A stretch of DNA of 64,000 nucleotides. Source: an uncultured Oscillospiraceae bacterium. GTDB lineage: Bacteria > Bacillota > Clostridia > Oscillospirales > Acutalibacteraceae. Within the stretch, counting starts at the first letter, position 1; the number at the start of each line of letters is the position of its first letter. The stretch is taken from contig UQLQ01000002.1 in the NCBI GenBank assembly GCA_900541905.1, forward strand, positions 1 through 64,000. Direction: 5' to 3'. This document shows positions 53,592 through 61,509 of the stretch, piece after piece. Position numbers and translations under genes: made by a program. A model generated the notes under the pieces. It did no database searches. It worked only from the letters and a program-made list of their open reading frames with translations, and was not told the DNA's origin.

Positions 53592-54927
53592 ATGGGATAA
53601 AAAATATCTATATTGGGGTGTTACGGCAGTTGCAGTAATTATTGCCGGACTGCTGTTATTTGCCGCTATTTTCCGTTTTGATATGATATGGGGCTTTTTT
53701 GGCACTATATTCAGTATCCTAACGCCTGTTTTGTATGGTTTTGCGTTTGCGTTTATTTTAAATCCGGTTGTTAAACGATTACACAAATTGTTTATGAAAA
53801 CCGCATTTAAAAAGACAAAAAAAATACAGCGGGCTGAAAAAATATCCCGTGCTATTAGTATTGTGATTTCAATTTTGTTGCTGTTTATAGTAATTACTGT
53901 ATTCTCATTAATGCTGTTCCCTCAGCTTGTGACTAATATTATGGGCTTCTACAATAACTTTGAGTCGTACTATAATAATTTTATGGGCTGGTTAGACGGT
54001 ATTTTAAAACAAGACAGCAAGTCTGCAGAATTTATTTTGCAGGCATTGGAAAAATCGAAAGAAATGCTTCAAAATTGGATGTCAACCGATTTGGTTCCTC
54101 AATTACAAAATATTGCAACCAATTTACTTTCCGGTTTGTGGAATGTATTTATGGTCTTAAAAGATGTCATTATTGGTTTAATCATTGCCATTTACTTTCT
54201 ATTCAGTAAAGAAAAATTTTGCGCACAATGCAAAAAAGCAGCATATGCGATATTGCCTCGCAGACGCGCAGACGGACTGATTCGCAACACAAGAGAAACC
54301 AGCACTGTATTCGGCAGCTTTATTACAGGTCAGTTAATTGATGCTTTAATTGTTGGTATACTATGCTTTATTGGTATGTCAATTTTACAATTGCCGTATC
54401 CTCCAATGATTAGTGTCATTGTTGCAATCACTAATGTCATTCCTTTCTTTGGTCCTTATATTGGTGCAATTCCAAGTGCTATTTTAATTTTATTAGTGAA
54501 CCCGTTACAAGCGGTTTATTTTGTTATCTTTATCATTATTTTGCAGCAAATAGATGGTAACATTATTTGTCCGCGTATATTGGGAGAAACTATTGGGTTA
54601 AATGGATTTTGGATTATATTTGCCATTGTAGTGTTTGGCGCATTGTTTGGATTTGTTGGTATGATTATAGGTGTACCAACTTTCGCAATGCTGTATACAT
54701 GGCTAAAACGTTGGATTTCTCGCCGTTTGGGAAAACGAAATATGCCTGACGACACTCTGGCATATAGTGTTCCAGGGGTTTATAGAGAAATGACGGACGA
54801 AGAGAAAGCGGATAGAGAAGCAAGACGAAAAGAAGAGGAAGAAGAAGCTGCCGAAAAAGCAGCAAAAGGAACGTTAACTTCTCGTATTATTAAGATGATA
54901 AAAGGGAATAAATCCAAAAAGAAATAA
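53581..54927 (+). CDS. AI-2E family transporter, second of a tandem pair
   Basis: A 448-residue paralogue of the preceding gene, similar along its whole length. Shared start YRWDKKYLYWGVTAV; shared core ISVIVAITNVIPFFGPYIGAIPSAILILLVNPLQAVYFVIFIIILQQIDGNIICPRILGET; and the same charged tail, here ending KGNKSKKK. The start must be ATG 53581: an in-frame stop lies two codons upstream. Each gene has its own terminator, so they are tandem duplicates expressed as separate units or by read-through. Substrate unknown. Confidence 0.9.
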   Translation: MRYRWDKKYLYWGVTAVAVIIAGLLLFAAIFRFDMIWGFFGTIFSILTPVLYGFAFAFILNPVVKRLHKLFMKTAFKKTKKIQRAEKISRAISIVISILLLFIVITVFSLMLFPQLVTNIMGFYNNFESYYNNFMGWLDGILKQDSKSAEFILQALEKSKEMLQNWMSTDLVPQLQNIATNLLSGLWNVFMVLKDVIIGLIIAIYFLFSKEKFCAQCKKAAYAILPRRRADGLIRNTRETSTVFGSFITGQLIDALIVGILCFIGMSILQLPYPPMISVIVAITNVIPFFGPYIGAIPSAILILLVNPLQAVYFVIFIIILQQIDGNIICPRILGETIGLNGFWIIFAIVVFGALFGFVGMIIGVPTFAMLYTWLKRWISRRLGKRNMPDDTLAYSVPGVYREMTDEEKADREARRKEEEEEAAEKAAKGTLTSRIIKMIKGNKSKKK

Positions 54928-54980
54928 AAAACTAAAAAGGGAGACGCTTTTTATTAAGCGTCTCCCTTTTTAGTTTTTTA
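54926..54980. terminator. Long bidirectional terminator
   Basis: 24-bp perfect stem (54926-54949 with 54956-54979), 6-base loop. The left arm begins inside the stop codon of the second AI-2E gene. It also lies downstream of the minus-strand GNAT gene. Confidence 0.87.
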
Positions 54981-55039
54981 TTTGTTAATAGAATAGATGA
55001 TTCTTTTTCGGATATTTGACTAGTAGGGAATCGTTTATT

Positions 55040-55573
55040 CTATTTATTTTGATGTTGGTACACTTCTTTGAAAATTGTTTCTTTTATACTATCAAATCGG
55101 TCTTTTGAAACACAATTGCCGGAGGTCATCATAAGCAATGGAACCGGTTGTTTTTCTCTTGTGTAAGGAGGTTGAGCATATGGATAGTGATTGATAAAAA
55201 ATCCGTTTCGTTCGTAAAATCCAATTCGTCTTTTTGCAAAATCTGTTTCCGGCAATTCTACTTCCAAGCAGATTTGACACGGAAGCAGATTCAGAATTTC
55301 ATGCAAAATCAACGAGCCAAGTCCTTGATTTCGATAGAAAGGATTTACTGCAAAATGTTCAATAAAGGCAAAATCTTCAAATTTCCATACCGTAATAAAC
55401 GCTTTGATACAGTCGGATTCGTCATCGGGAATTACATATACAGTGTACCTTGGGTGATTCCATAGGGCTTGTTGGCCTTCGTATGTTCTGTATTCATCCG
55501 ATGGAAAACTGTTTTCCAATATAGAAAATATTTTATTAAATTCTTCTGTTTTTGCAACCCGTAAGTTACTCAT
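55040..55573 (-). CDS. GNAT-family N-acetyltransferase
   Basis: A 177-residue protein with the GNAT fold: IEHFAVNPFYRNQGLGSLILHEILNLL (about residues 73-99) is the acetyl-CoA-binding motif A, then IGFYERNGFFINHYPYAQPPY is the usual C-terminal part. The C-terminal PYAQPPY-x-x-x-KQPVPLLMM resembles a family of small bacterial GNAT proteins of unknown acceptor. ATG at 55573 with AAAGGATG upstream. Single gene; substrate unknown. Confidence 0.85.
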   Translation of the reverse strand: MSNLRVAKTEEFNKIFSILENSFPSDEYRTYEGQQALWNHPRYTVYVIPDDESDCIKAFITVWKFEDFAFIEHFAVNPFYRNQGLGSLILHEILNLLPCQICLEVELPETDFAKRRIGFYERNGFFINHYPYAQPPYTREKQPVPLLMMTSGNCVSKDRFDSIKETIFKEVYQHQNK

Positions 55574-55724
55574 AAATGATACATCCTTTCTGTTATGCTC
55601 TTATTATAATATATGTTTGTTATTATTTCATTAAGAAATGCAATAAATAAAAATATTTTTGATAAAGAGAATACCTTCTTGGAAGAAATTTATAAACCTG
55701 ATTTTTTAAATTTTGAAGGGATAA

Positions 55725-55753
55725 GCACATAAATAAACTGTATTACATAGTAT
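55725..55753 (+). promoter_or_regulatory. Candidate sporulation-sigma promoter of cotJABC
   Basis: GCACATA (55725-55731) and CATAGTAT (55746-55753), 14 bases apart, resemble mother-cell sigma factor (sigma-E/sigma-K type) elements. In Bacillus the cotJ operon is sigma-E dependent. No sigma-A promoter is evident in the 200 bases upstream. Tentative. Confidence 0.4.
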
Positions 55754-55788
55754 GGATAAGCTTATTATATAGAAAGGAGAGGCTGGTT

Positions 55789-55989
55789 TTGGCAGATTAT
55801 AATGAAGAAAAATGCGTTGAAATGAAGCAGACGACTCCATTGCCGGCAGTTACTGTAGAAGCAATGGCTTATGTGCCATATCAACAATACAAAACGATTT
55901 ACAGTGCAGAAAAAGGGCTGGAAAACGGCACTATTTTTCCTGAACTTGATAAGCCATTTTTGGGAACCAAATGGAGGGATATGAAATGA
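55789..55989 (+). CDS. cotJA: Spore coat-associated protein CotJA
   Basis: A 66-residue protein with the CotJA signature (AMAYVPYQQYKTIYSAEKGLENGTIFPELDKPFLG). CotJA is a small component of the spore coat, made in the mother cell. The TTG start has AAAGGAG about 9 bases upstream. Its stop overlaps the cotJB start (ATGA), as usual for this operon. Confidence 0.93.
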   Translation: MADYNEEKCVEMKQTTPLPAVTVEAMAYVPYQQYKTIYSAEKGLENGTIFPELDKPFLGTKWRDMK

Positions 55990-56240
55990 GTGAACAGGAA
56001 CGACTCATGCGCCAGATTAGTGCATACAAATTCTCTGCATGGGAATTGCACATGTTTTTAGATACGCATCCGAATAACTGTGAGGCGGCTAAAAGATTAA
56101 AAGAAGCACAGAAAAAGGCTGCAGAATTGACTGAAAAATATGAATCTCAATTTGGACCGATTAATGAAACAAGCAGAGATACCAGCCGTTGGGCTTGGAT
56201 TACAGGCCCTTGGCCATGGGAAGTGGAGGCGAATGAATAA
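55986..56240 (+). CDS. cotJB: Spore coat protein CotJB
   Basis: An 84-residue protein matching CotJB: LMRQISAYKFSAWELHMFLDTHPNNCEAAKRLKEAQKKAAELTEKYE followed by a Trp/Pro-rich end (WAWITGPWPWE). It is a small coat component. Start ATG 55986 overlaps the cotJA stop; a longer frame starts five codons earlier inside cotJA. Its stop overlaps the cotJC start. Confidence 0.93.
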   Translation: MSEQERLMRQISAYKFSAWELHMFLDTHPNNCEAAKRLKEAQKKAAELTEKYESQFGPINETSRDTSRWAWITGPWPWEVEANE

Positions 56241-56848
56241 TGTGGATATATGAAAAACGTTTACAATATCCGGTTAAAATTAAAACACCGAATGCAAAGC
56301 TTGCAAAAATTATCATTAGTCAATATGGTGGCCCTCACGGGGAGTTGGGCGCTTCATTGCGTTATTTAAGTCAACGCTATTCTATGCCTTATCCTGAAGT
56401 GAAAGCAATTTTGACAGATATTGGTACAGAAGAGCTGGCCCATCTTGAAATGGTTAGTACCATTGTGTATCAGTTAACAAAAGATTTAACGGAGGAAGAA
56501 ATTCAAAAGTCTGGATTTGACACCTATTTTGTAGACCATACAACAGGTGTATATCCAACAGACGCTAATGGAATGCCATTCTCAGCGTCCACCTTCTCCG
56601 TAGCAGGCGATGCATTAACCGACTTGCATGAAGATTTGGCAGCAGAACAAAAAGCAAGAACAACGTACGATAATATTTTGCGTTTTTGTGATGATAGGGA
56701 TGTCAGAGATCCCATCCGTTTTTTAAGAGAACGTGAAATTGTTCATTATCAACGTTTTGGCGAAGCACTGAGAATTGCAACGGATAATTTGGATTCTAAG
56801 AACTTCTTTGCATTTAATCCTGAGTTTGACCGTAAAAGAATGAAATAA
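56240..56848 (+). CDS. cotJC: Manganese catalase-like spore coat protein CotJC
   Basis: A 202-residue protein of the manganese catalase family. Metal-ligand motifs are kept: GELGASLRYLSQRY, DIGTEELAHLEMVSTI (Glu and His), HEDLAAEQKARTTYDNIL and FLREREIVHYQRFGEAL (Glu and His). CotJC is part of the spore coat and may break down hydrogen peroxide. It completes the overlapping cotJA-cotJB-cotJC unit and supports a spore-forming host. Confidence 0.95.
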   Translation: MWIYEKRLQYPVKIKTPNAKLAKIIISQYGGPHGELGASLRYLSQRYSMPYPEVKAILTDIGTEELAHLEMVSTIVYQLTKDLTEEEIQKSGFDTYFVDHTTGVYPTDANGMPFSASTFSVAGDALTDLHEDLAAEQKARTTYDNILRFCDDRDVRDPIRFLREREIVHYQRFGEALRIATDNLDSKNFFAFNPEFDRKRMK

Positions 56849-56882
56849 CACATGAAATAATGACTTGTACCTGTCATACTAT

Positions 56883-56894
56883 CACGATATAACA
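56883..56894 (+). promoter_or_regulatory. Candidate operator upstream of the WYL regulator gene
   Basis: The 12-mer cacgatataaca occurs here and, inverted, at 57924-57935 just before the GyrI-like gene. Each lies in a wider near-dyad with TGT(T/C)A...TAACA ends. It is placed where the WYL regulator encoded between them could bind. Confidence 0.5.
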
Positions 56895-56995
56895 ACTTAG
56901 CAACAGCAGCAAAACTAAAGTTTGGGCTGTTGGCAAAAACGTTTTAACATTTTATAGTTAAAAATTGCTTTGCAATTTTTTTAATGCTATAATGA
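56888..56995 (+). repeat. Dispersed ~110-bp intergenic element, copy B (diverged)
   Basis: Same layout as copy A at 5082-5193 with many substitutions: a first hairpin (CAACAG...CTGTTG with AAAC/GTTT inside), a middle hairpin around AACGTTTTAAC (56938-56948), and a third one, aaaattgc/gcaatttt (56961-56968/56972-56979), where paired bases differ from copy A in a compensating way. It ends in TTGCTT (56965-56970)-N17-TATAAT (56988-56993), a promoter 15 bases before the start of the WYL regulator gene. Confidence 0.65.
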
Positions 56996-57008
56996 GTTAG
57001 GTGATACT

Positions 57009-57905
57009 ATGCAGATTAACAGGTTATTTGAAATAGTTTATATTTTATTAGAACATCAATGTATGACAGCGAAAGAATTAGCCAATCGTTTTGAAGTATC
57101 TGTACGTACCATTTACAGAGATATTGATGTTTTGTCGGCAGCAGGAATACCGATTTATATGACCAGAGGTAAGGGTGGCGGTATTTCCTTGCTGCCTAAT
57201 TTTATTTTAAATAAAACAGTACTGACAGAATCTGAAAAAACTGAGGTTTTGTCAGCATTGCATGCGGTACAAGCTGTTAATTCGAATGAATCGAAAACCG
57301 TTATCCAGCGTTTGTCCAATTTATTTGGAGAAGCCCAAACAGATTGGTTGGAGATAGATTTTTCTTCATGGGGAAATCATAGGGAAGAGGCAAGCCTATT
57401 TCAGACTTTAAAAACAGCTGTTTTACACAAACGTGTTGTCCATTTTTTATATCACAATGCAAATGGACAGCAATCAAACCGTATTGCAGAACCTTTAAAA
57501 CTGTGTTTTAAAGGTCAAAGTTGGTATTTGTATGCGTTTTGTTCACATAAATGTGACTACCGTTTTTTTAAGCTGCGAAGAATAAAAGACTTGCGTATAT
57601 CTGAGCAGGAAGTACAGCATTCTCCACCGAAGCATGTTTTTTCAGAGGAAGAGCAAGCATGTTTAAACACAGTAACAGTTACATTGAAGCTATCGGCTGA
57701 AATGGGCTATCGAGTTTATGATGAATTTGACTGTATTCAAATGCTAGATGATGGTGGTTTTCTGGTTACCTGCACCTTGCCCAGTGATGATTGGTTGTAT
57801 TATTATATTGCAACGTTTGGAGAGCATTGCGAAATTATAGAACCACAGAAAATCCGTTATCAAATGAAAGATAAATTACAGAAAATGCTGAAATTTTATT
57901 TATAA
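57009..57905 (+). CDS. WYL-domain transcriptional regulator (YafY/DeoR-like HTH)
   Basis: A 298-residue regulator. The N-terminal winged helix-turn-helix (about 1-60) reads RLFEIVYILLEHQCMTAKELANRFEVSVRTIYRDIDVLSAAGIPI, then a basic Gly-rich wing (MTRGKGGGISLL). A WYL domain (about 135-215) contains KRVVHFLYHNANGQQSNRIAEPLKLCFKGQSWYLYAFC and FFKLRRIKDL. A C-terminal WCX-like part follows. WYL domains bind nucleic-acid or nucleotide ligands. Its promoter is the end of repeat copy B, giving a very short leader (AGGTGAT as ribosome binding site). It probably controls the following GyrI-like gene. Confidence 0.92.
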   Translation: MQINRLFEIVYILLEHQCMTAKELANRFEVSVRTIYRDIDVLSAAGIPIYMTRGKGGGISLLPNFILNKTVLTESEKTEVLSALHAVQAVNSNESKTVIQRLSNLFGEAQTDWLEIDFSSWGNHREEASLFQTLKTAVLHKRVVHFLYHNANGQQSNRIAEPLKLCFKGQSWYLYAFCSHKCDYRFFKLRRIKDLRISEQEVQHSPPKHVFSEEEQACLNTVTVTLKLSAEMGYRVYDEFDCIQMLDDGGFLVTCTLPSDDWLYYYIATFGEHCEIIEPQKIRYQMKDKLQKMLKFYL

Positions 57906-57923
57906 TATGACGCTCTTATGTCA

Positions 57924-57948
57924 TGTTATATCGTGTATGATAGTAACA
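57924..57948 (+). promoter_or_regulatory. Candidate operator upstream of the GyrI-like gene
   Basis: A 25-base near-dyad with TGTTA (57924-57928) and TAACA (57944-57948) ends, containing the inverse of the cacgatataaca found at 56883-56894. It lies 25 bases before the ATG of the GyrI-like gene, in a position to overlap its promoter. Confidence 0.5.
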
Positions 57949-57972
57949 TCTAATAAAGGAGGTCACTATCAT

Positions 57973-58416
57973 ATGGAATATGAAATTGTAAATTTGGACA
58001 AAAAAATAGTAGTAGGTGTTGGGGCATACACCTCCAATGATGACCCAAATATGGGACAAGTTATTGGTGACTTATGGAAGAAATTTTTTCAGGAAGGCAT
58101 TTGCAATACCATTCAAAATCGTACAAACGAGTATGCAATCGGCTTATATTCCGACTATACGGAACAGAATTATCATGTATTAACAGGTGTTGAGGTATCA
58201 GAACTGGACAACAGTGATTTGGTATCCAGGGTAATTCCGGCAGGTACATATGCAAAATTTCGTATCCATGGTAATATGGAAACTGCAGTACGGAACGCAT
58301 GGGAAAAGATTTGGAATATGGATTTAGACAGAACGTTTACTGGAGATTTTGAAGAGTATCTCAATGATGATTATGATCATGCAGATATTAATCTTTATGT
58401 TGCTATTAAAAAGTAA
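57973..58416 (+). CDS. GyrI-like effector-binding domain protein
   Basis: A 147-residue single-domain protein of the GyrI-like/AraC effector-binding (SOUL-like) fold: MEYEIVNLDKKIVVGVGAYTSND, then GLYSDYTEQNYHVLTGVEV and IPAGTYAKFRIHGNMETAVRNAWEKIWN, ending in DINLYVAIKK. Such proteins bind small, often hydrophobic, molecules; some blunt drug action. It follows a WYL regulator, a common pairing, and has a matching operator-like sequence upstream. Start ATG 57973 has AAAGGAGG upstream; a longer frame has no site. Confidence 0.88.
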   Translation: MEYEIVNLDKKIVVGVGAYTSNDDPNMGQVIGDLWKKFFQEGICNTIQNRTNEYAIGLYSDYTEQNYHVLTGVEVSELDNSDLVSRVIPAGTYAKFRIHGNMETAVRNAWEKIWNMDLDRTFTGDFEEYLNDDYDHADINLYVAIKK

Positions 58417-58465
58417 TGTTTTCACACATTCATTTAGAGAAATAAAAATATTTTTTGAATGTTAA

Positions 58466-58512
58466 AAGCAATATGGTTGATACTAACTGTATCAGCCATA
58501 TTGCTTTTTCTG
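58466..58512 (+). terminator. Terminator after the GyrI-like gene
   Basis: 17-18-bp stem with one G-T pair (58466-58483 with 58489-58506), 5-base loop, T-run 58505-58509. Confidence 0.8.
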
Positions 58513-58665
58513 TTTTCTAACAAAAGGATCAAGGGATATTTGTACAAAAACAACCATATTTTAAAGTAGAACAAAGGGTATAACGACTGAAAAAACAAAA
58601 AAAGCTTGTATATTATGTTAGTTTGATATAAAATTAAAGTTAAGTTTTTAACGAAGGGAGGATTG

Positions 58666-58686
58666 ATGCGTTATCGCAGCCAATAA
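58666..58686 (+). other. Six-codon upstream ORF with strong ribosome binding site
   Basis: ATG at 58666 (MRYRSQ, stop TAA 58684-58686), 4 bases after GGGAGG (58656-58661). The next gene's GTG start is 13 bases after this stop and has only a weak site of its own. Possible leader peptide or coupling device. Confidence 0.35.
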
Positions 58687-58699
58687 TTTTTGGGTTATA

Positions 58700-59785
58700 G
58701 TGAAAAAGAATTTGTTTGCTATTATTACAATGGCAATCTCAATCGGTGTATTGGTTTACTTTTTGATTACAACAGACGGCATCACAGCTTTTGCAGAGAT
58801 TGCGGGTTCTATTCGAATACCGTGGTTTATTTCAATTTTTGCTGCTATTATTGTCGGTTGGTTATTAGAAGCCTTGGTGTTGCACTTTTTTTGCAAAAAG
58901 GTATATCCTCAATGGAAATATTGGCACTCACTCATTATAGGAATGATTGGTCTTTTGTATAGCGCATTAACCCCTTTTGCAACCGGCGGTCAAGCAATGC
59001 AAATCTACTACATGAGAAAGCTGGGAATGGATACCGGCGGGGCGGGCTCTATTATTGCTGTTAAGAGTCTGGTATATCAGATCATTATGGTATTATTTGC
59101 GCTGGTTATGGTGTTTTGGAAACTACCTTTTTTTCAGAGCAGTGTAAGTAATTTTTCATTTTTAACTATTATTGGTTTATCAACAAATTTAACATTTGTT
59201 TTGCTTGTTTTGTTTTTTGCAATTAATGAGAAAGCAACGGACAAATGCTTGCGTGCTGTAATTAAATTTCTATACAGAATAAAAATTGTAAAAAAACCTG
59301 TTTCACGTTATTATAAACTCCATAGTGAATTCGCTATTTTCCATAAAAGCACTAAGCTTGTTGGTAAATCTGTAAAGGTATATGTAGGTGCAGTATTCTT
59401 TACCATTGTACAAATCTTTGTAGCATGTATCATTCCATATCTTATCTATCGCAGTTTTAATTTTAAAGGTGCCGATGTGTTTGATATGTTAGGTGCTCAA
59501 TCGTTTGTAAATATGGTGTCTGCATTTATTCCTTTGCCGGGAGCGTCAGGTGGCGCAGAAGGAAGTTTCTATTTATTCTTCGGCACATTTTTTGGAAATC
59601 TAATTATGCCTGCTTTATTCATCTGGCGTATAGGAACGTATTATCTCAATATTGTAGGGGGAATTGCATTTATTTTTGTTGTGAAGCGAATACCCCATAG
59701 AACGTTGTACAGAGAAAAAACCAAAGCTGAATTGGAAGCGGATCGCCAATTAAAAGAATTATCCAGCAAAAAGTTAGATTTATAG
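58700..59785 (+). CDS. YbhN/LPG-synthase-TM family membrane protein (flippase-like)
   Basis: A 361-residue polytopic membrane protein of the lysylphosphatidylglycerol synthase TM (UPF0104/YbhN) family, similar to the flippase half of MprF. Motifs are LYSALTPFATGGQAMQIYYMRKLG (about residues 89-112) and AFIPLPGASGGAEGSFYLFFG (about 273-293). About eight spans. No aminoacyl-transferase domain is attached, so it may move or modify lipids alone. GTG start: an in-frame stop lies 12 codons upstream and no other start fits. It is preceded by a six-codon ORF with the good ribosome binding site. Confidence 0.87.
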   Translation: MKKNLFAIITMAISIGVLVYFLITTDGITAFAEIAGSIRIPWFISIFAAIIVGWLLEALVLHFFCKKVYPQWKYWHSLIIGMIGLLYSALTPFATGGQAMQIYYMRKLGMDTGGAGSIIAVKSLVYQIIMVLFALVMVFWKLPFFQSSVSNFSFLTIIGLSTNLTFVLLVLFFAINEKATDKCLRAVIKFLYRIKIVKKPVSRYYKLHSEFAIFHKSTKLVGKSVKVYVGAVFFTIVQIFVACIIPYLIYRSFNFKGADVFDMLGAQSFVNMVSAFIPLPGASGGAEGSFYLFFGTFFGNLIMPALFIWRIGTYYLNIVGGIAFIFVVKRIPHRTLYREKTKAELEADRQLKELSSKKLDL

Positions 59786-59786
59786 G

Positions 59787-59826
59787 AAAAAAAGACACCC
59801 ACCTTTTAAGGTGAGTGTCTTTTTTG
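59787..59826 (+). terminator. Terminator after the YbhN-like gene
   Basis: Stem of about 18 bp with one mismatch (59787-59805 with about 59807-59825) and T-run. It stops just before the dispersed repeat. Confidence 0.8.
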
Positions 59827-59829
59827 TTG

Positions 59830-59940
59830 TTATAACATAAGAGAAATAGCCATGCTATTTCTAACGAATAACCGTTAAAACGTTCTTGTCAACAATCAAA
59901 ATCTGTGATTTGGGTTTTGTTGCAAGGTTATTATAACATA
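59830..59940 (-). repeat. Dispersed ~110-bp intergenic element, copy C (minus orientation)
   Basis: Close to copy A when read on the minus strand: both ends are tatgttataa, and the internal ATCACAGATTTTGATTGTTGACAAGAACGTTTTAAC-like core is shared over long runs (cited here only by position, about 59876-59915). The third hairpin is gaaatagc/gctatttc (59843-59850/59854-59861), with a compensated pair versus copy A. It sits exactly between the YbhN gene terminator and the last base of the opu permease gene's stop codon (59941). Confidence 0.75.
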
Positions 59941-61509
59941 TTATTCTTGACTTAATCCCGATTCTTTTAAAAAGTCTTTTGCTACTTGTTCGGGAGATTG
60001 CTGAAGAACGTCTACCCTATAGTTTAACTCCGACATGACATCGTTTGTAAGCACATTTCCCAATTCTTCTAATATTGGAACAATCTCAGGATATTCTTCC
60101 AATGCCTTTTCTGACATGATAGGCATTGCATAATATGGAGTGAAAAAACCTTTATCGTCTTCTAACACGGAAAGTTCAAATTTTTTCAAAAGGCCGTCTG
60201 TTGCAAACGCATCAATTACGTCTACTTCGTCATTCATTAAAGCGGTATACCTAGGAGCGCCATCCAATGGTATATTTTCGCCTATTTTAAAGTTGTATGC
60301 CTGTTCGAGACCAATTAGTCCGGATTCACGGTTGGTAAATTCAAATGTGGTACCGGATTTGAAGGAAGAGGCAACCTTTGCAAAATCACTTACGTTGCTC
60401 AGACCGTACTTTTCTGCTGTTTCCGGTTTTACAGCTAAAATATACGTATTGTTGCACTTCATTTGAGACAATACCTCAATGTTATATTTTTCTTTGAATT
60501 CTGTTTTTACCGTGTTATATACTGCATCTACATCGTTAATGGGACTATGCTGTAAAATATCGCTGTAAGCGGTACCGCTGTATTCTACATACATATCAAT
60601 ATCGCCGGATTGTAAAGCGCTGAAACAGACTTGCGTACCTCCCAGATTCATTTTACGGTTTACTTGAATATCTGTTCGGTCTTCTATCATTTCTGATACC
60701 AGATTTCCCAAGACCAATTGGTCAGTATAATCTTTGGAACCAATGGTAATGGCTCTGGCTCCGGCTGCACCACCGCCGATAGAAGTAATCACAAAAATGA
60801 CAATGATAGCAACGGCAGTAACACCAAGTGTAATTTTTTGAACCAGACGTTTTTTCTTTTTCCGTGCGGAATTTCCTTTTTGCAGACTGATTGGCGTTAC
60901 CAGTTTTTCAACCATACCAAGGAGAAAATCAACAAATAATGCCAACAAGCATGCAGGAATTGCACCTGCTAAAATTTGATTGTTGTTTACGGTACGAATA
61001 CCGGAGAACACTAGATTACCCAGTCCGCCTGCGCCAATAAACGCAGCCATTGTCATCAAACCGACTGCGGTTACCGAAGCAACACGAACACCGGTCATAA
61101 TAACCGGCAGTGCCAGAGGTATTTGTACTTTGGTTAAAATTTGGAATCGGGTTAAGCCGATTCCTTTGGCAGCTTCCAGCGTTTGAGGATTGATACTTTC
61201 CAATCCCGTATACGTGTTTTTTATAATGGGAAGTAATGAATATAGTACTACTGCCGTAACGGCGGGAATCGCACCTATTCCCAAGAAGGGAATCATAAAT
61301 CCCAGCAAGGCCATACTTGGAATTGCCTGGATTACATTTGCAATGGATAGTACAATTTTACTTGCTTTTGACATATAAGAAATAAAAATGCCAAGAGGAA
61401 CGCCAATTAATACAGCCAAACCGACTGAGATTGCAGTAAGCTTGATATGTTCCAGCAAAAGTGCAAGAATTTCTGTGTAATTGGTTGCGATGTATTGCCA
61501 AAAATTCAT
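59941..61509 (-). CDS. Compatible-solute ABC transporter, permease-binding protein fusion (OpuC/OpuB type)
   Basis: A 522-residue membrane protein with two domains. The permease part (about 1-215) has six spans and the family motif NVIQAIPSMALLGFMIPFLGIG, then ETEAAKGIGLTRFQILTKVQIPLALPVIMTGVR-like EAA loop. After a basic linker and an added span (about 222-245), the binding domain (about 255-520) begins ITIGSKDYTDQLVLGNLVSEMIEDRTDIQVNRKMNLGGTQVCFSALQSGDIDMYVEYSGT. It imports quaternary ammonium solutes such as glycine betaine, carnitine or choline. The start overlaps the end of the ATPase gene by 4 bases (ATGA). Confidence 0.93.
   Translation of the reverse strand: MNFWQYIATNYTEILALLLEHIKLTAISVGLAVLIGVPLGIFISYMSKASKIVLSIANVIQAIPSMALLGFMIPFLGIGAIPAVTAVVLYSLLPIIKNTYTGLESINPQTLEAAKGIGLTRFQILTKVQIPLALPVIMTGVRVASVTAVGLMTMAAFIGAGGLGNLVFSGIRTVNNNQILAGAIPACLLALFVDFLLGMVEKLVTPISLQKGNSARKKKKRLVQKITLGVTAVAIIVIFVITSIGGGAAGARAITIGSKDYTDQLVLGNLVSEMIEDRTDIQVNRKMNLGGTQVCFSALQSGDIDMYVEYSGTAYSDILQHSPINDVDAVYNTVKTEFKEKYNIEVLSQMKCNNTYILAVKPETAEKYGLSNVSDFAKVASSFKSGTTFEFTNRESGLIGLEQAYNFKIGENIPLDGAPRYTALMNDEVDVIDAFATDGLLKKFELSVLEDDKGFFTPYYAMPIMSEKALEEYPEIVPILEELGNVLTNDVMSELNYRVDVLQQSPEQVAKDFLKESGLSQE

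Noticed and set aside
58661..58700. Frameshift in the YbhN-like gene start
   Set aside because: The main frame already starts in the usual place just before the first membrane span (MKKNLFAIITM), so no sequence is missing; a leader ORF explains the site as well.
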